Assembly: GCA_965228105.1 (NCBI GenBank)
Contig: CBDDGZ010000002.1
Coordinates: forward strand, 1,054,001-1,118,000
From: UBA7330 sp965228105
GTDB taxonomy: Bacteria > Bacteroidota > Bacteroidia > Cytophagales > Cyclobacteriaceae
DNA length: 64,000 nt
Reading direction: 5' to 3'
In this document: one piece after another, positions 16,403 through 25,417 of the stretch
Numbering within the stretch: the stretch's first letter is position 1
Layout of the letters: the number at the start of each line of letters is the position of its first letter
Made by a program: the position numbers and the translations under genes
Notes under the pieces: model-generated
Told to the model about the DNA's origin: nothing
Databases searched by the model: none
What the model saw: the letters and a program-made list of their open reading frames with translations, nothing else

Positions 16403-16924
16403 TTACTTATTATGTTGTTGAAATTTGAGTTTGAGTTTCTTTTTGATTCTGGAAATTTTGGTTGTAACGTTGGTCTGAGTTGTTGCCATAATATCCCCAA
16501 TTTCCTGGCTACTCAATCCTTCGAGATGTAACAGCATTAAAGCCTTGTCTATTTCTTTGAGTTCTTGTAAGAATCTTCTGAGTAAGATAAAATTGTCATT
16601 GTCAGAAGGTTCTTCATAAGCATCTGAGATTTCAATTACCTGGTCAAGGTTTACTGTTTTCTCCTGATGCGTTCTATTTTTTCGATAAAACGAAATTGAA
16701 GTGTTCAAAGCGATCCTATAAATCCAGGTTGACCATTTATACTCGTTATTATAGTTTTCAATAGATTTCCAAATCTGTAAAGTGATTTCTTGAATCAAGT
16801 CATCTCGGTCGGATTTATCATAGCAATATGTATTAGCTACCTTATAAATGATGCCTTTATGACTTTCAAGAATTGATAAGAATACTTTTTCTCTTTCGTT
16901 CAAATTGAATTCTGTTTGTTTCAT
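16403..16924 (-). CDS. ECF-family RNA polymerase sigma factor
   Basis: The frame opens at a TTG at 16939, but ATG at 16924 (MKQTEFNLNEREK) is the better start, giving 173 residues. Region 2 is visible in SDRDDLIQEITLQIWKSI, with the -10-binding helix following (YNNEYKWSTWIYRIALN). Region 4 is LSSQEIGDIMATTQTNVTTK, a helix-turn-helix for the -35 element, followed by a basic tail (ISRIKKKLKLKF). It directs polymerase to its own regulon, whose nature is unknown. It is the first gene of an operon with the membrane protein downstream. Confidence 0.92.
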   Translation of the reverse strand: MKQTEFNLNEREKVFLSILESHKGIIYKVANTYCYDKSDRDDLIQEITLQIWKSIENYNNEYKWSTWIYRIALNTSISFYRKNRTHQEKTVNLDQVIEISDAYEEPSDNDNFILLRRFLQELKEIDKALMLLHLEGLSSQEIGDIMATTQTNVTTKISRIKKKLKLKFQQHNK

Positions 16925-16992
16925 TATTCGCAACAACAATCAATTTGTCACACTTTATTTTTAGCAAATGATAGTAGCTTAATTCAGTTTAA

Positions 16993-17439
16993 TTAACTGT
17001 GCTGTAGACAATATAGTAGCAGACTCTCTAGTGACCCGATTAAAATGCTTATCAAGACTTCTACCAAAGACAATCTTTTTAGGCTAAATGAATTTGCATG
17101 AGCAAGCCACAGAGCTACAATGGCACAACATCCAAACAGTATTGTTGCAGTAGTGCCCAGGTTATTGGGTAATATTCCTATCCAATCCAAAGCAACCAAT
17201 TCGAAAATCGTATACCCAAAAATTGCCATCGCGAAATTCGATTTTGGATTCTTTCTAATTAAATAAAGTCCACTATAAAAAAGCATAATGCTAATGAAAT
17301 ATGGAGCAAACTGTATGTAATACTTAAAGCTCATCCAAGATTGGAGCTGAATACTAAATTCAGTTCGGGTTATGAAAATACTGAAAGTAATAAGTGATGC
17401 CACCAAGAATACTATTCCAATAACCTTTCTCATTTCCAT
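16993..17439 (-). CDS. Small multi-pass membrane protein of unknown function
   Basis: A TTG at 17478 opens the frame, but ATG at 17439 (MEMRKVIGIVFLV) directly precedes the first membrane helix and is preferred. The roughly 148-residue product has four hydrophobic stretches (IGIVFLVASLITFSIF, FAPYFISIMLFYSGLY, FAMAIFGYTIFELVAL and an alanine- and glycine-rich one), followed by SLVEVLISILIGSLESLLLY. No family was recognised. It lies upstream of the ECF sigma gene on the same strand with a 68-base gap. Confidence 0.6.
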   Translation of the reverse strand: MEMRKVIGIVFLVASLITFSIFITRTEFSIQLQSWMSFKYYIQFAPYFISIMLFYSGLYLIRKNPKSNFAMAIFGYTIFELVALDWIGILPNNLGTTATILFGCCAIVALWLAHANSFSLKRLSLVEVLISILIGSLESLLLYCLQHS

Positions 17440-17496
17440 GTTTTCACTATTCACCCCTACTATAAATGTTTGGCTCAAAAAGTTTACTGGGTTCTT

Positions 17497-17865
17497 CTAT
17501 TCAAATTCAATGACTTGCGCATGTACAGTAATTGTACGTCGTGTATAAAAAGGCGGAAAACCTCCTACATGCTCCTCCGTGGTCAAATTGGTGATGGCTT
17601 TTGACTTACCTATCATATCAGCCTGATCAAGCAACTGAGTGTATGCATCCTTGTATAGGTTTCGTTTCTTGATTCCCCCAAAAAAGAATACATATTCTAC
17701 TTCCGAGCTGCCACTTACTTTGTCGACGACTTTAAAGTTTGATTCAGAAAGTTCTACTTGTGTAGCATTGTGATTTTGATTGAGTACATACGAATACCCT
17801 ACTCCACAGCTACTAAGTACGCCTAGAGATAAAATGATTAAAGTGATTTTAATTGTGTTTTTCAT
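17497..17865 (-). CDS. Small lipoprotein resembling the DUF6567 family
   Basis: ATGs exist at 17892 and 17865. The second gives a clean lipoprotein signal (MKNTIKITLIILSLGVLSSC), so it is preferred. The 122-residue product has QVELSESNFKVVDKVSGSSE followed by YVFFFGGI, and AITNLTTEEHVGG further on, the pattern of small Bacteroidota lipoproteins in which a loop with FKVV..V.G.....Y.FGIGG is conserved. Family assignment is from memory of that pattern and is tentative. Function is unknown. It is upstream of the small membrane protein gene on the same strand. Confidence 0.6.
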   Translation of the reverse strand: MKNTIKITLIILSLGVLSSCGVGYSYVLNQNHNATQVELSESNFKVVDKVSGSSEVEYVFFFGGIKKRNLYKDAYTQLLDQADMIGKSKAITNLTTEEHVGGFPPFYTRRTITVHAQVIEFE

Positions 17866-17963
17866 TTTTGTATTTGATTTATAGTTGATCATGGTTTCTT
17901 TTTGATTAGTTTACGAATGCCTGACAAGCCAGGAATAATACATCCTGACTTGTCAGACTAAGT

Positions 17964-18611
17964 TTAGAATTTCCACCCTATGTAAAGGTTTGGCTCAAAA
18001 AGAAAGACGTTTCCATATTTGTCATCAAACTCCTTAAACCCTTCAGGAGAATTGTTGTCAAACATCCACTGGTTGCAATGAACCTGAGGTTCAACGAAAA
18101 ATCGTTTTTTCTTCCCAAATGCAATATGGTAGCCCAAATGAATCGAGTTGTAAACTTTAAATCCATTTTTAATTTTATTACCGTCTAAATCCGTATAGGT
18201 TTGAATTTGCGGAAGGACTTCAACAGCAGCAAATAGCCCTTTCCAAAGCATGCGTTGGTACGTGATGCCAATTCCTGTCTCTCTTAAATATCCATCGTAA
18301 TATTCAGTCCCGGACTCTATTTTATCGACAACACCATCCCACCAGGTGATGCCCATGGGTTGAAATAATCGCCAGGTGGCAAACTTTACCCCAATGATGT
18401 TCTTATTATCCAGGTTGCGCTTTACATGCAATTCTACCATTTGAACACTTGTTCGATCACTATAACCAGAGATAATCTCATCTGGAACAATATAAGGAAT
18501 ACTTACCCTCCACTTATAGGCCACTTTAGTTTCTTCACTCTCCGTTGAGCTTGTTTGTGCAAAAGCACCAAATGTGCTTAGAAATAAAAGAATCGTAATT
18601 AGATTTTTCAT
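17964..18611 (-). CDS. Secreted protein of unknown function, probable outer-membrane barrel
   Basis: The frame is open to 18692, but the signal peptide starts at ATG 18611 (MKNLITILLFLSTFGAFAQ), giving 215 residues. The mature part has many aromatic strands (WRVSIPYIVPDEI, VYNSIHLGYHIAFGKKKRF, FLFEPNLYIGWKF) and ends with a C-terminal Phe, as in many outer-membrane barrels. No enzymatic motif is seen. It lies about 200 bases downstream of the TolB/TPR/AraC regulator gene, on the same strand, and may be one of its targets (inference only). Confidence 0.6.
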   Translation of the reverse strand: MKNLITILLFLSTFGAFAQTSSTESEETKVAYKWRVSIPYIVPDEIISGYSDRTSVQMVELHVKRNLDNKNIIGVKFATWRLFQPMGITWWDGVVDKIESGTEYYDGYLRETGIGITYQRMLWKGLFAAVEVLPQIQTYTDLDGNKIKNGFKVYNSIHLGYHIAFGKKKRFFVEPQVHCNQWMFDNNSPEGFKEFDDKYGNVFLFEPNLYIGWKF

Positions 18612-18817
18612 GTGTATAATGTTTTTTAAGGTTCGATTACTACAAAGCCCTCCCCTTATGGTTAGTTTGTTTGGTAAGGAGAAAGGAATCATCTTTTAAT
18701 GATCATCTACTTTGCTTTAATTAATTGATGATGCGAAGATGAAGCAGACTTGCAGGCGAATCGTTCTGAAATGAAAATCCGAACTTATTAGTGAGATTTG
18801 GTACTTTTTAAACAGGC

Positions 18818-20620
18818 TTAAGATTGATTAGACCTCAACCAGGCTTTCGGTGTCATCCCTTCTACTTTTTTAAAGAAGACATTGAATACCGTTTTAGAAT
18901 TAAAACCGCTTTCATAAGCTATAGCTAGTAGGGTAAGGTGGCCATTGGCAGGATTTAGGGCATTTTCTTTGAAGTCTTCCAATCGAAAACCATTGATGTA
19001 TTCATTGAAGTTTTGGCCAATTCGCTCATTCAGCAACCAGGAGAGCTTGTTACTGCTAATATTCATTTTATCGGCCAGTTCGCGTAGGGTTAAAGATGGG
19101 TTTTTAAACCACTTTTCTTCCTTCATTCCTTTTTCAGAAACTTCTAAAATCATGTCGATTTCAGCCTCTGACATTAAGGCTTTGGAAGGGGTAATATGTA
19201 CTTGTATCTCAGGATTAGGGGGTAATAGTTCTATCCGAAAAACGGCTTGTACTAAATCCTGAAATCTCTGATACTGGTGTAAAGGTTTAAGCAACGGAAT
19301 ATTCATGAAGTTTATGATTTGACCGGTACGCATTTTGATCTTTTCCTCCAAAAAGTCCAATGCCATTTCGTGTTCCCCCAAATGGACCATCAAAAACAAT
19401 GGCCAGGCAAAAAGCGCTTCCCCAATCTCTTTTTTTATCATGAAGTGAACCCTGCTGATATCAACATCGATCTTATCTTCGGGATTGACCAATTGGTATA
19501 ATACTCGGCATTCTTCCGGTCTCTCCGCTAAAGGGGTTTTATCTAAAAAGTCATTTAGTTTTTCGTAATCTTTTGTAAGAATTAGGCACAGTTGTTTTAG
19601 TCCAATGGGATGTGTAAACTCCGGGTTGATGCTTAACGATGTCTCTATACATTCTAAAGCTTTCGTATAGTCCTCATTTAAATAATGAATATTTGCTTTG
19701 GTAAAATAATGATTCGGAGACAGAGGGTTTATTCTTAAAATATTATCAGTATGCCAGAGTGCTTTTTCAAAATAGCCTATCGCTGTGTACAATTCACATA
19801 AACCTTCTTCTGCTTCCGTATAGGATGGATTCAGTTCTATTGCTTTATGAAAAAACTTTTGCCCATTTATGAAATCCCATTGACCCCAAAAAAGGAGTGT
19901 CGCTTTGCCAAAATACCCTGTGTAGGATTGTTGGTCCAGGTTAAAACCTTTGTTAAGGTAATCTTCTGACAACTGTAATAATCCTTCATTATTTGTCCAT
20001 GATCCATACATGGCATAACTATACACCAAACCAAAGTAGGGTAAAGCAAATGAGGGGTCTGTTGTTACACATTGTTCATAGAGAGCTATTGAATTTACCA
20101 TTCCCTGTCCATCCCACATTAAATGCTGATGACGGCCTTTAAGATAAAGGTCATAGGCCTCTATATTTTTAGTTGGTGCTTCAATTAAATGTTCCTGAAT
20201 GTTGAGGTGACCAAAATTTTCCCGGATCTGGTCAGCAATTTGTATACTTATTTCATCTTGCACTGCGAATATGTCTTCCAAATCCCGATCGAAATTTTTT
20301 GACCAGAAGTGGGTGCCGTCATTGGTACTGATTAACTGCGCTGTAATACGAACCCTGTTGTTGGCTTTCCGGACGCTCCCCTCCAAAACAGTACTCACCC
20401 CTAGCTGATCACCAATGTTTCGTACATCCATATTTTTATTCTTAAAGGCAAAAGAGGATGTACGGGCAATGACTTTCAGGCCTTTCACGGTGGTTAGCGC
20501 GTTGATTATTTCTTCTGTAATGCCATCACTGAAGTATTCATTCTCAGGGTCGGCACTCATGTTAACAAAAGGGAGAACCACAATGGACTTATCAGACGAT
20601 GATATATGTAGGTTGCTCAT
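18818..20620 (-). CDS. TolB-like/TPR/AraC-type transcriptional regulator without cyclase domain
   Basis: The 600-residue protein opens with a TolB/FlgO-like segment (SIVVLPFVNMSADPENEYFS at about 12-31; then EEIINALTTVKGLKV and VLEGSVRKANNRVRITAQL). The middle (about 150-420) is built of TPR-like helices (for example EQCVTTDPSFALPYFGLVYS and KAIELNPSYTEAEEGL). The C-terminus (about 490-600) is an AraC-type double helix-turn-helix: LTLRELADKMNISSNKLSWL and LLAIAYESGFNSKTVFNVFF followed by KKVEGMTPKAW. It closely parallels the regulator at 47.3-49.6 kb but lacks the N-terminal cyclase. It has no transmembrane helix, so it should be cytosolic. The signal it senses is unknown. Confidence 0.88.
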   Translation of the reverse strand: MSNLHISSSDKSIVVLPFVNMSADPENEYFSDGITEEIINALTTVKGLKVIARTSSFAFKNKNMDVRNIGDQLGVSTVLEGSVRKANNRVRITAQLISTNDGTHFWSKNFDRDLEDIFAVQDEISIQIADQIRENFGHLNIQEHLIEAPTKNIEAYDLYLKGRHQHLMWDGQGMVNSIALYEQCVTTDPSFALPYFGLVYSYAMYGSWTNNEGLLQLSEDYLNKGFNLDQQSYTGYFGKATLLFWGQWDFINGQKFFHKAIELNPSYTEAEEGLCELYTAIGYFEKALWHTDNILRINPLSPNHYFTKANIHYLNEDYTKALECIETSLSINPEFTHPIGLKQLCLILTKDYEKLNDFLDKTPLAERPEECRVLYQLVNPEDKIDVDISRVHFMIKKEIGEALFAWPLFLMVHLGEHEMALDFLEEKIKMRTGQIINFMNIPLLKPLHQYQRFQDLVQAVFRIELLPPNPEIQVHITPSKALMSEAEIDMILEVSEKGMKEEKWFKNPSLTLRELADKMNISSNKLSWLLNERIGQNFNEYINGFRLEDFKENALNPANGHLTLLAIAYESGFNSKTVFNVFFKKVEGMTPKAWLRSNQS

Positions 20621-20796
20621 TTTCTACTATTCTTTATCAGGGCTTCTTCGAGCTGACATTGAATTCTCCATGATCTTTTTTTAAATGGCTACAACCTTCA
20701 GATTTGACGCTGTGGGCTCAGAGCTTAATTTATGGTGATAAAAGTAGTTTATCTGTCGGTACATTCAAAGCCTGGCCGCTGGGAGGCAGCTATCAG

Positions 20797-20842
20797 ACAT
20801 AGGGGAGGAGGTATCAGAGTCCCTACGGTGACTCTGATGGGC
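20797..20842 (+). repeat. Dispersed hairpin repeat, copy D (hairpin 2 only)
   Basis: GGGGAGGAGGT precedes hairpin 2, ATCAGAGTC-CCTACGGT-GACTCTGAT (20813-20838, 9-bp perfect stem), followed by GGGC and an A run (AAAAAAAA). Hairpin 1 and the left part are absent or unrecognisable. The hairpin plus A/T run could also act as a terminator for neither flanking gene in particular. Confidence 0.75.
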
Positions 20843-20883
20843 AAAAAAAAGCTATCATATTTGTCTTGATTTATGTTGGTTCG

Positions 20884-21597
20884 TTATCCACCTATTCCTA
20901 AAATCCACTTTTCAAATGCTTGCCAGATGGCTGTTTCTGAAATAATAAATCGTAATGGTAGTGAGAGTAGTGTTATCACCCCTCCAATGAGCGTTACTCT
21001 ATGTATTTTTCTTGTTGATTTAATATCCCATATTGCCAATGCTATTATAAATAAAGCATAGATTAAAATGGGTGTAGCTTCTCCAAATGCAGTAGCACCA
21101 GGCATGCGGCCAATGGCTGGGCCAATGAAGTTTATGGTGGCCAAGAGTATCCAGCGTTTATGGGTTTGAGGCTTGTGTCGATTAATAATCCCAAGGACTA
21201 CAAACCAGGAAAATAGAATAATATCAGTGATGGGAAGAATGAATGGTAACGGGCCTCCAAATCGGGCATCTACCCGTCCTGTTTTGACCGCGTATACTGC
21301 CAGGTCCAGGCCTTGAATGACAATAATAATTGCCAGTATCCCAGCAAACAGACCTAGCCGACGGTGCAGGTTTGTACGATTATTCTTGATTAATAGTGTT
21401 TGTACCATAAACAATATTACCCAAAGGCTGAATATAGTACCGTGCACAAAGACCATTGGATAAGAAGCTGCAGGGTTTTCCGGAAATAGGGGCCGGAAAT
21501 AGAAACTTTGAAAAAAACCGAGAAAGACAGTAATTAGTATGGTGATAGACATTCCGGTGTAGAAACGGTGTTCAGCTCTTATACTTAATTCACGCAT
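20884..21597 (-). CDS. Multi-pass membrane protein of unknown function
   Basis: This 237-residue protein has about seven hydrophobic segments. Conserved-looking His and Arg residues lie at the helix ends: HRFYTG, FVHGTIFSLWVILF, RTNLHRRLGLFAG, THKRWILLATIN and ARFGGP. The placement of HGT, LHRRLG and HKRW suggests a haem- or quinone-binding four-helix core similar to those in DUF2306 or cytochrome b561-like proteins, but this is only a resemblance. The gene stands alone, between the repeat copy D downstream and repeat copy C upstream. Confidence 0.65.
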   Translation of the reverse strand: MRELSIRAEHRFYTGMSITILITVFLGFFQSFYFRPLFPENPAASYPMVFVHGTIFSLWVILFMVQTLLIKNNRTNLHRRLGLFAGILAIIIVIQGLDLAVYAVKTGRVDARFGGPLPFILPITDIILFSWFVVLGIINRHKPQTHKRWILLATINFIGPAIGRMPGATAFGEATPILIYALFIIALAIWDIKSTRKIHRVTLIGGVITLLSLPLRFIISETAIWQAFEKWILGIGG

Positions 21598-21720
21598 TTT
21601 AGGATGGTTTATTGGTCATAAGTAATATTATTTGATAATTAGTATTTGCACTTAATCCTTGTTCTCTTTTTAGAATAACAAACTTAAAACCTACACTTAC
21701 CCATTTTAAGGGATAATAAT

Positions 21721-21860
21721 TATTCCCCACCTAAGATACGTTTTTTTGATTGAAAGGTGTTTTTAAGAGATGATGGTTTGGTTGGTGTTGCATCTTTCGA
21801 CCAGGTCTGTGGGCACAGACCTAGGGAGTATCAGAGTCCCTGCAGTGACTCTGATGGTCA
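21721..21860 (+). repeat. Dispersed two-hairpin repeat, copy C (complete)
   Basis: The left part (CACCTAAGATACG, then GATGATGGTTTGGTTG) is diverged from copies A and B. Hairpin 1 is AGGTCTGTG-GG-CACAGACCT (21803-21822). Hairpin 2 is ATCAGAGTC-CCTGCAGT-GACTCTGAT (21830-21855). Loop changes leave both stems perfect, as expected if the folded form matters. Confidence 0.82.
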
Positions 21861-21914
21861 AAAAGAGAGCTTCATACCTTGGACAGAGGAACCAAGGTGA
21901 TCAAACATCATAAC

Positions 21915-22088
21915 CGTCATCCTGAACAGAGCTACAACTATTATTTTACAAAGGAAAGCTCTGAGAAGTCAGTAAGGTCTTGAAGTGAGGCCAGTCGACC
22001 GTGAAGTGAAGGATCTTGTTCAATAATGATGGAGTGTGTTTAAAGCTCCTTCCGAATTCTAAGATCCTTCATTTCATTCAGGATGACG
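21915..22088 (+). repeat. MITE-like inverted-repeat element (CGTCATCCTGAA ends)
   Basis: CGTCATCCTGAA (21915-21926) and TTCAGGATGACG (22077-22088) are perfect 12-bp terminal inverted repeats around a 174-bp element. An inner pair, AAGGATCTT (22011-22019) and AAGATCCTT (22061-22069), extends the symmetry. Ends of this type are common in intergenic DNA of Bacteroidota. No transposase is encoded. It lies in the 596-base gap 21598-22193, which otherwise holds repeat copy C and no gene. Confidence 0.75.
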
Positions 22089-22193
22089 TGGATGTACATC
22101 GGTCCAGGTTTCGCTGGGATAAAACTATAATGGACAAATCGGACGTTTGAAAGCTCCAATTGAGTAATAAAGATTGTCTAATCATGGATAATA

Positions 22194-23258
22194 CTAATGT
22201 CCGATAACAACCTTGAATACACCACCTTTATACAGCCCCAGGTATAGCACCTGCTTTCCATTTTCCACGGTGGATAGCATGTCATAGACGCCTCCAAACA
22301 GATCATTTCTTTGATGGGTGATCTCCTGCCAGGTGGTCCCGTTATCGGGTGAATATAAAAGGATCAGCTTCTGGGGATTGTCAAAATCTTTGAGCCAGCC
22401 AGCAGCGTAAAGTATTTCAGGTTTGAACTCGTCTCTGGCCAGACCAAAGTAAAACTTAGATGACTCGTGATCGTCTTTGAGCAGCTCCCAGTTATCACCT
22501 CCGTCTTCGGTGGAAATGATGCCACCCTCTGCGCCCACAATGAGATGATCGGGATCATCTGAGTCAAAAAGAATGGATTTGGCTGTACTGGGCATTTCCA
22601 CCAGGTTCATATAAAGGGTTTCTTCCTTGCTATCGAGGTTATATTTATAGAGGATAAACCCTTCAATGGCATTCTGACCACCGATCCAAAGCTCATTTGC
22701 TTCCGGGTTTTTCTCCACAAAATCCAGTCCTGAAGCCAACCAGTCCCAGTCACCAATAATGGGTGTCCAGGTCTGACCCATGTCAGCAGACTCTGCCAGT
22801 ACGCCATAACCTACTGCATAAAGCATCTGGGTTTCCGCTACATATTCCAGGTCATTGATGTGTTGTTCATATTCACCCCCAAAGTTGTTTTCAACCTCCG
22901 CCCAGGTTTCACCCTGATTTTCCGATTGATACAGATGAAAGGATGACTCAATGTTTTCCGCTGCCAGCCAAAGATCATTAGTGATTTCTACAAATGTCCT
23001 GATGTTCTTTTCTGCTAAACCTGCAGATTCCCAGTTATCGGGTGCAAGCATTTCCTGAGTTTCTGCTTTTACAAAAAGTCCCTGATCCGTAGCAGCGATG
23101 ATTCCCAGCGAAGAAGCTGAAAGTTCGTTGATGATTCTGTTTTCCAGGCCACTGAAATCAAAAGTGAAGGACGGTTGCTTATTGATCTCGTCTTTATCAC
23201 AGGAAGTGATAAACAAAGCCAGACCCAGGGATATAGGAATTAAAAATTTGTTCTTCAT
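22194..23258 (-). CDS. Sialidase-fold lipoprotein with four BNR/Asp-box repeats
   Basis: This 354-residue lipoprotein has lipobox ITSC (Cys20). Four Asp-box-type turns (S-x-D/N-x-G-x-T/N-W) are visible: SENQGETW, SADMGQTW, STEDGGDNW and SPDNGTTW, evenly spaced as expected for a beta-propeller. The Arg triad and Tyr/Glu nucleophile of true sialidases are not evident, so this is more likely a binding or photosynthesis-system-stability-factor-like propeller than an active sialidase. It is followed on the same strand by nothing closer than the MITE-like element. Confidence 0.8.
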   Translation of the reverse strand: MKNKFLIPISLGLALFITSCDKDEINKQPSFTFDFSGLENRIINELSASSLGIIAATDQGLFVKAETQEMLAPDNWESAGLAEKNIRTFVEITNDLWLAAENIESSFHLYQSENQGETWAEVENNFGGEYEQHINDLEYVAETQMLYAVGYGVLAESADMGQTWTPIIGDWDWLASGLDFVEKNPEANELWIGGQNAIEGFILYKYNLDSKEETLYMNLVEMPSTAKSILFDSDDPDHLIVGAEGGIISTEDGGDNWELLKDDHESSKFYFGLARDEFKPEILYAAGWLKDFDNPQKLILLYSPDNGTTWQEITHQRNDLFGGVYDMLSTVENGKQVLYLGLYKGGVFKVVIGH

Positions 23259-23313
23259 GACTGAATGATGTTTGGATTAAAATCGTTTTTCAGGCTAGTG
23301 TGATTTTACCCGA

Positions 23314-23712
23314 TTATTGGGGATACACAAAAACCGGCTTCCCATCCGCACAAGTAACTTCCGAAGGCTCTGCCGGGAGGTCGCACGTAGAAAAAATACT
23401 CCACTTGGTATTGAACTTTGCTTGCTGTTCGGTGAAGTAGCTCACTTTTTCCAGAAACTGCTCCTCATTGATCTGTGTGGAATAGGCGATGTAGCCGGTA
23501 GGCCCACCGCATGCTTTTGATCCGACGGCTACAAATTTCCACTCCTCAGCCTCGGTACAGGTCACACTTTTGGATAGTGCTTCAATCTCCTTGTGCAACT
23601 GCTCCAGGAGTTTTTCGTCTTCCTCACGGTTGGTCTTATCGGTAATGCCGGTGCTGTCTTCACACGCAAAAGCCAGCAATAAAATCGTCGAAAGGGTCAA
23701 TAGTTTGTTCAT
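23314..23712 (-). CDS. Small Cys-rich lipoprotein of unknown function
   Basis: The frame opens at TTG 23730, but ATG 23712 (MNKLLTLSTILLLAFAC) gives a lipoprotein signal and is preferred, for 132 residues. After a helical charged stretch (EDEKLLEQLHKEIEALSK) comes a folded part with four Cys residues in CTEAEEWKFVAVGSKACGG, STCDLP and VTCADGKPVFVY, probably forming two disulfides. Similar short proteins with GxKACGGPxGYIAYS occur across this phylum without a known role. It lies 55 bases upstream of the BNR-repeat gene on the same strand, so the two may be co-transcribed. Confidence 0.7.
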   Translation of the reverse strand: MNKLLTLSTILLLAFACEDSTGITDKTNREEDEKLLEQLHKEIEALSKSVTCTEAEEWKFVAVGSKACGGPTGYIAYSTQINEEQFLEKVSYFTEQQAKFNTKWSIFSTCDLPAEPSEVTCADGKPVFVYPQ

Positions 23713-23807
23713 ACCCGGATGACACATCAAGTCGTGGAAAGGTTTGAAATAATGAGCCCGTCGTTAAACTTATTTCTTAAGAGGAATATATGTGTTAAAT
23801 TAATCAG

Positions 23808-25379
23808 ATGAGTAAGCAACTGACCTTCCTGTTATATTTATGTTTCATGATTTTGATGTGTTGTCAGCCCACAACAGATATTGAAACCAAAAAGATCATC
23901 CTCCTTGCCGGCCCCAAGAGCCATGCGCCGGGTATGCATGAATACCTCAAAGCAGTCCGGCTTATTAAGGTGGCGCTGGACAATTCCAATGTTGCTGGTA
24001 TTGAGACGGAGATACATCTTGACGGATGGCCCGAGGACCCTTCCACACTGGAGGATGCTGACCTGATTGTTGCCTTATCTGATGGCTATGATGGCCGGGT
24101 GGGAGACCGGTTCAAGCATGTGCCCTGGGAGACACCGGAAAGGATGGAGGTGATGCAGCAGCAGATGGATCGCGGTTGTGGTTTTTCGGCGATCCACTTC
24201 ACCACTTTCATGGATGATAAAAAGGGAGTACAGATCCTGGAGTGGGGTGGAGGATACTTCGACTGGCAGGATGATGCTGGCGATCCCAACTGGTACTCGG
24301 ACATCAAGACCATCACAACAAAAGTGACCAATGAATCGCTCGCAAAACACCCGATCAGCAATGGGGTGGAGCCCTTTGATCTCAAAGAGGAGTTTTATTA
24401 CAATATCCGGTTCAGGGAAAATGATCCCAGGCTCATCCCCATCCTTTCGATCGGTGACCTGGAGACTACACAGGAGAACGGACAGGTGGTGGCCTGGGCA
24501 GTGGAGCGAGACAATGGAGGGCGTGGTTTTTCCACTACCATGGGACATTACTATGACAACTGGAAAAATGACAACTTCCGTAAGCTCATGCTGAATGGCC
24601 TGGTATGGGCAGCGGGAGGTGTGGTTCCCGAAGGTGGTGTGCAGTCCGGGTTTTATGAAGATGATGAAGTCACCAAAGTGCTTTATGGCAAAACCAGGAA
24701 GGGACTTCTGCTTACTGGCAACAATCATCCTGCTCATGACTGGAAAGCGACTACCCCGGTACTCAAACAAATGATTGAACAGGAGACTGATATCCATATG
24801 GATGTGACCAAGGATCCGGCAGACCTGTATGAATATGACCTGAGTGACTATGCTCTGATTCTGCTCAACTATTGCAACTGGCAGGATTCTGTGGGGTTGG
24901 GTGAGAAAGCCAGAGAATCGTTCATAGACTTCCTGAAGAATGGCGGAGGACTGGTAGTTATTCATTTCGCTAACGGAGCCTGGCATTATTCGCTGCCGGG
25001 AGCTGGTAGTTCGGACTGGCCGGAATACCGCAACATTGTACCAAGGGTTTGGGATCATCACGGAGAGAGTGGTCATGATAAATATGGCCCATTCACGGTA
25101 GAACCCACAGCCATTGATCATCCCATCACAACTGGAATTACTTCATTTGAAACCACTGATGAGCTATACTTCAGACAAGCTGGCGACATTCCCATTGTTC
25201 CGTTGCTTCAGGCAAAGTCGCAGGTTGCCGGGGCATATGAACCCCTGGCATGGACACATCAATATGGGGAGGGTAAAGTGTTTCAGATCCTGCTTGGTCA
25301 CAGTGTGGAGTCATTAAGCACACCTGAGGTTCAGACGATTATCCAGCGAGGAGCTGTGTGGGTGGTGAGTCAAAATTGA
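23808..25379 (+). CDS. Lipoprotein with two tandem ThuA (class I glutamine amidotransferase-like) domains
   Basis: This 523-residue protein has a lipoprotein-type signal (ILMCC, Cys18 or Cys19). The first ThuA-like domain (about 28-275) begins KIILLAGPKSHAPGMHEYL and holds DLIVALSDG and GHYYDNW. The second (about 300-523) begins KGLLLTGNNHPAHDWKATTP and has ALILLNY, GGGLVVIHFANGAWH and EGKVFQILLGH. Single-domain ThuA proteins act in trehalose and related sugar use, and larger ones sit in sugar-oxidising lipoproteins. The catalytic Cys of glutamine amidotransferases is absent, as usual for ThuA. The duplicated build is uncommon and suggests internal gene duplication followed by divergence. Confidence 0.88.
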   Translation: MSKQLTFLLYLCFMILMCCQPTTDIETKKIILLAGPKSHAPGMHEYLKAVRLIKVALDNSNVAGIETEIHLDGWPEDPSTLEDADLIVALSDGYDGRVGDRFKHVPWETPERMEVMQQQMDRGCGFSAIHFTTFMDDKKGVQILEWGGGYFDWQDDAGDPNWYSDIKTITTKVTNESLAKHPISNGVEPFDLKEEFYYNIRFRENDPRLIPILSIGDLETTQENGQVVAWAVERDNGGRGFSTTMGHYYDNWKNDNFRKLMLNGLVWAAGGVVPEGGVQSGFYEDDEVTKVLYGKTRKGLLLTGNNHPAHDWKATTPVLKQMIEQETDIHMDVTKDPADLYEYDLSDYALILLNYCNWQDSVGLGEKARESFIDFLKNGGGLVVIHFANGAWHYSLPGAGSSDWPEYRNIVPRVWDHHGESGHDKYGPFTVEPTAIDHPITTGITSFETTDELYFRQAGDIPIVPLLQAKSQVAGAYEPLAWTHQYGEGKVFQILLGHSVESLSTPEVQTIIQRGAVWVVSQN

Positions 25380-25417
25380 TTTTTTATCATGTACTGGTCA
25401 TCTTACCGGTAGGGATG

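Noticed and set aside
22194..23258. Active sialidase
   Set aside because: Only the Asp boxes are seen; the Arg triad and the Tyr/Glu pair are not evident.
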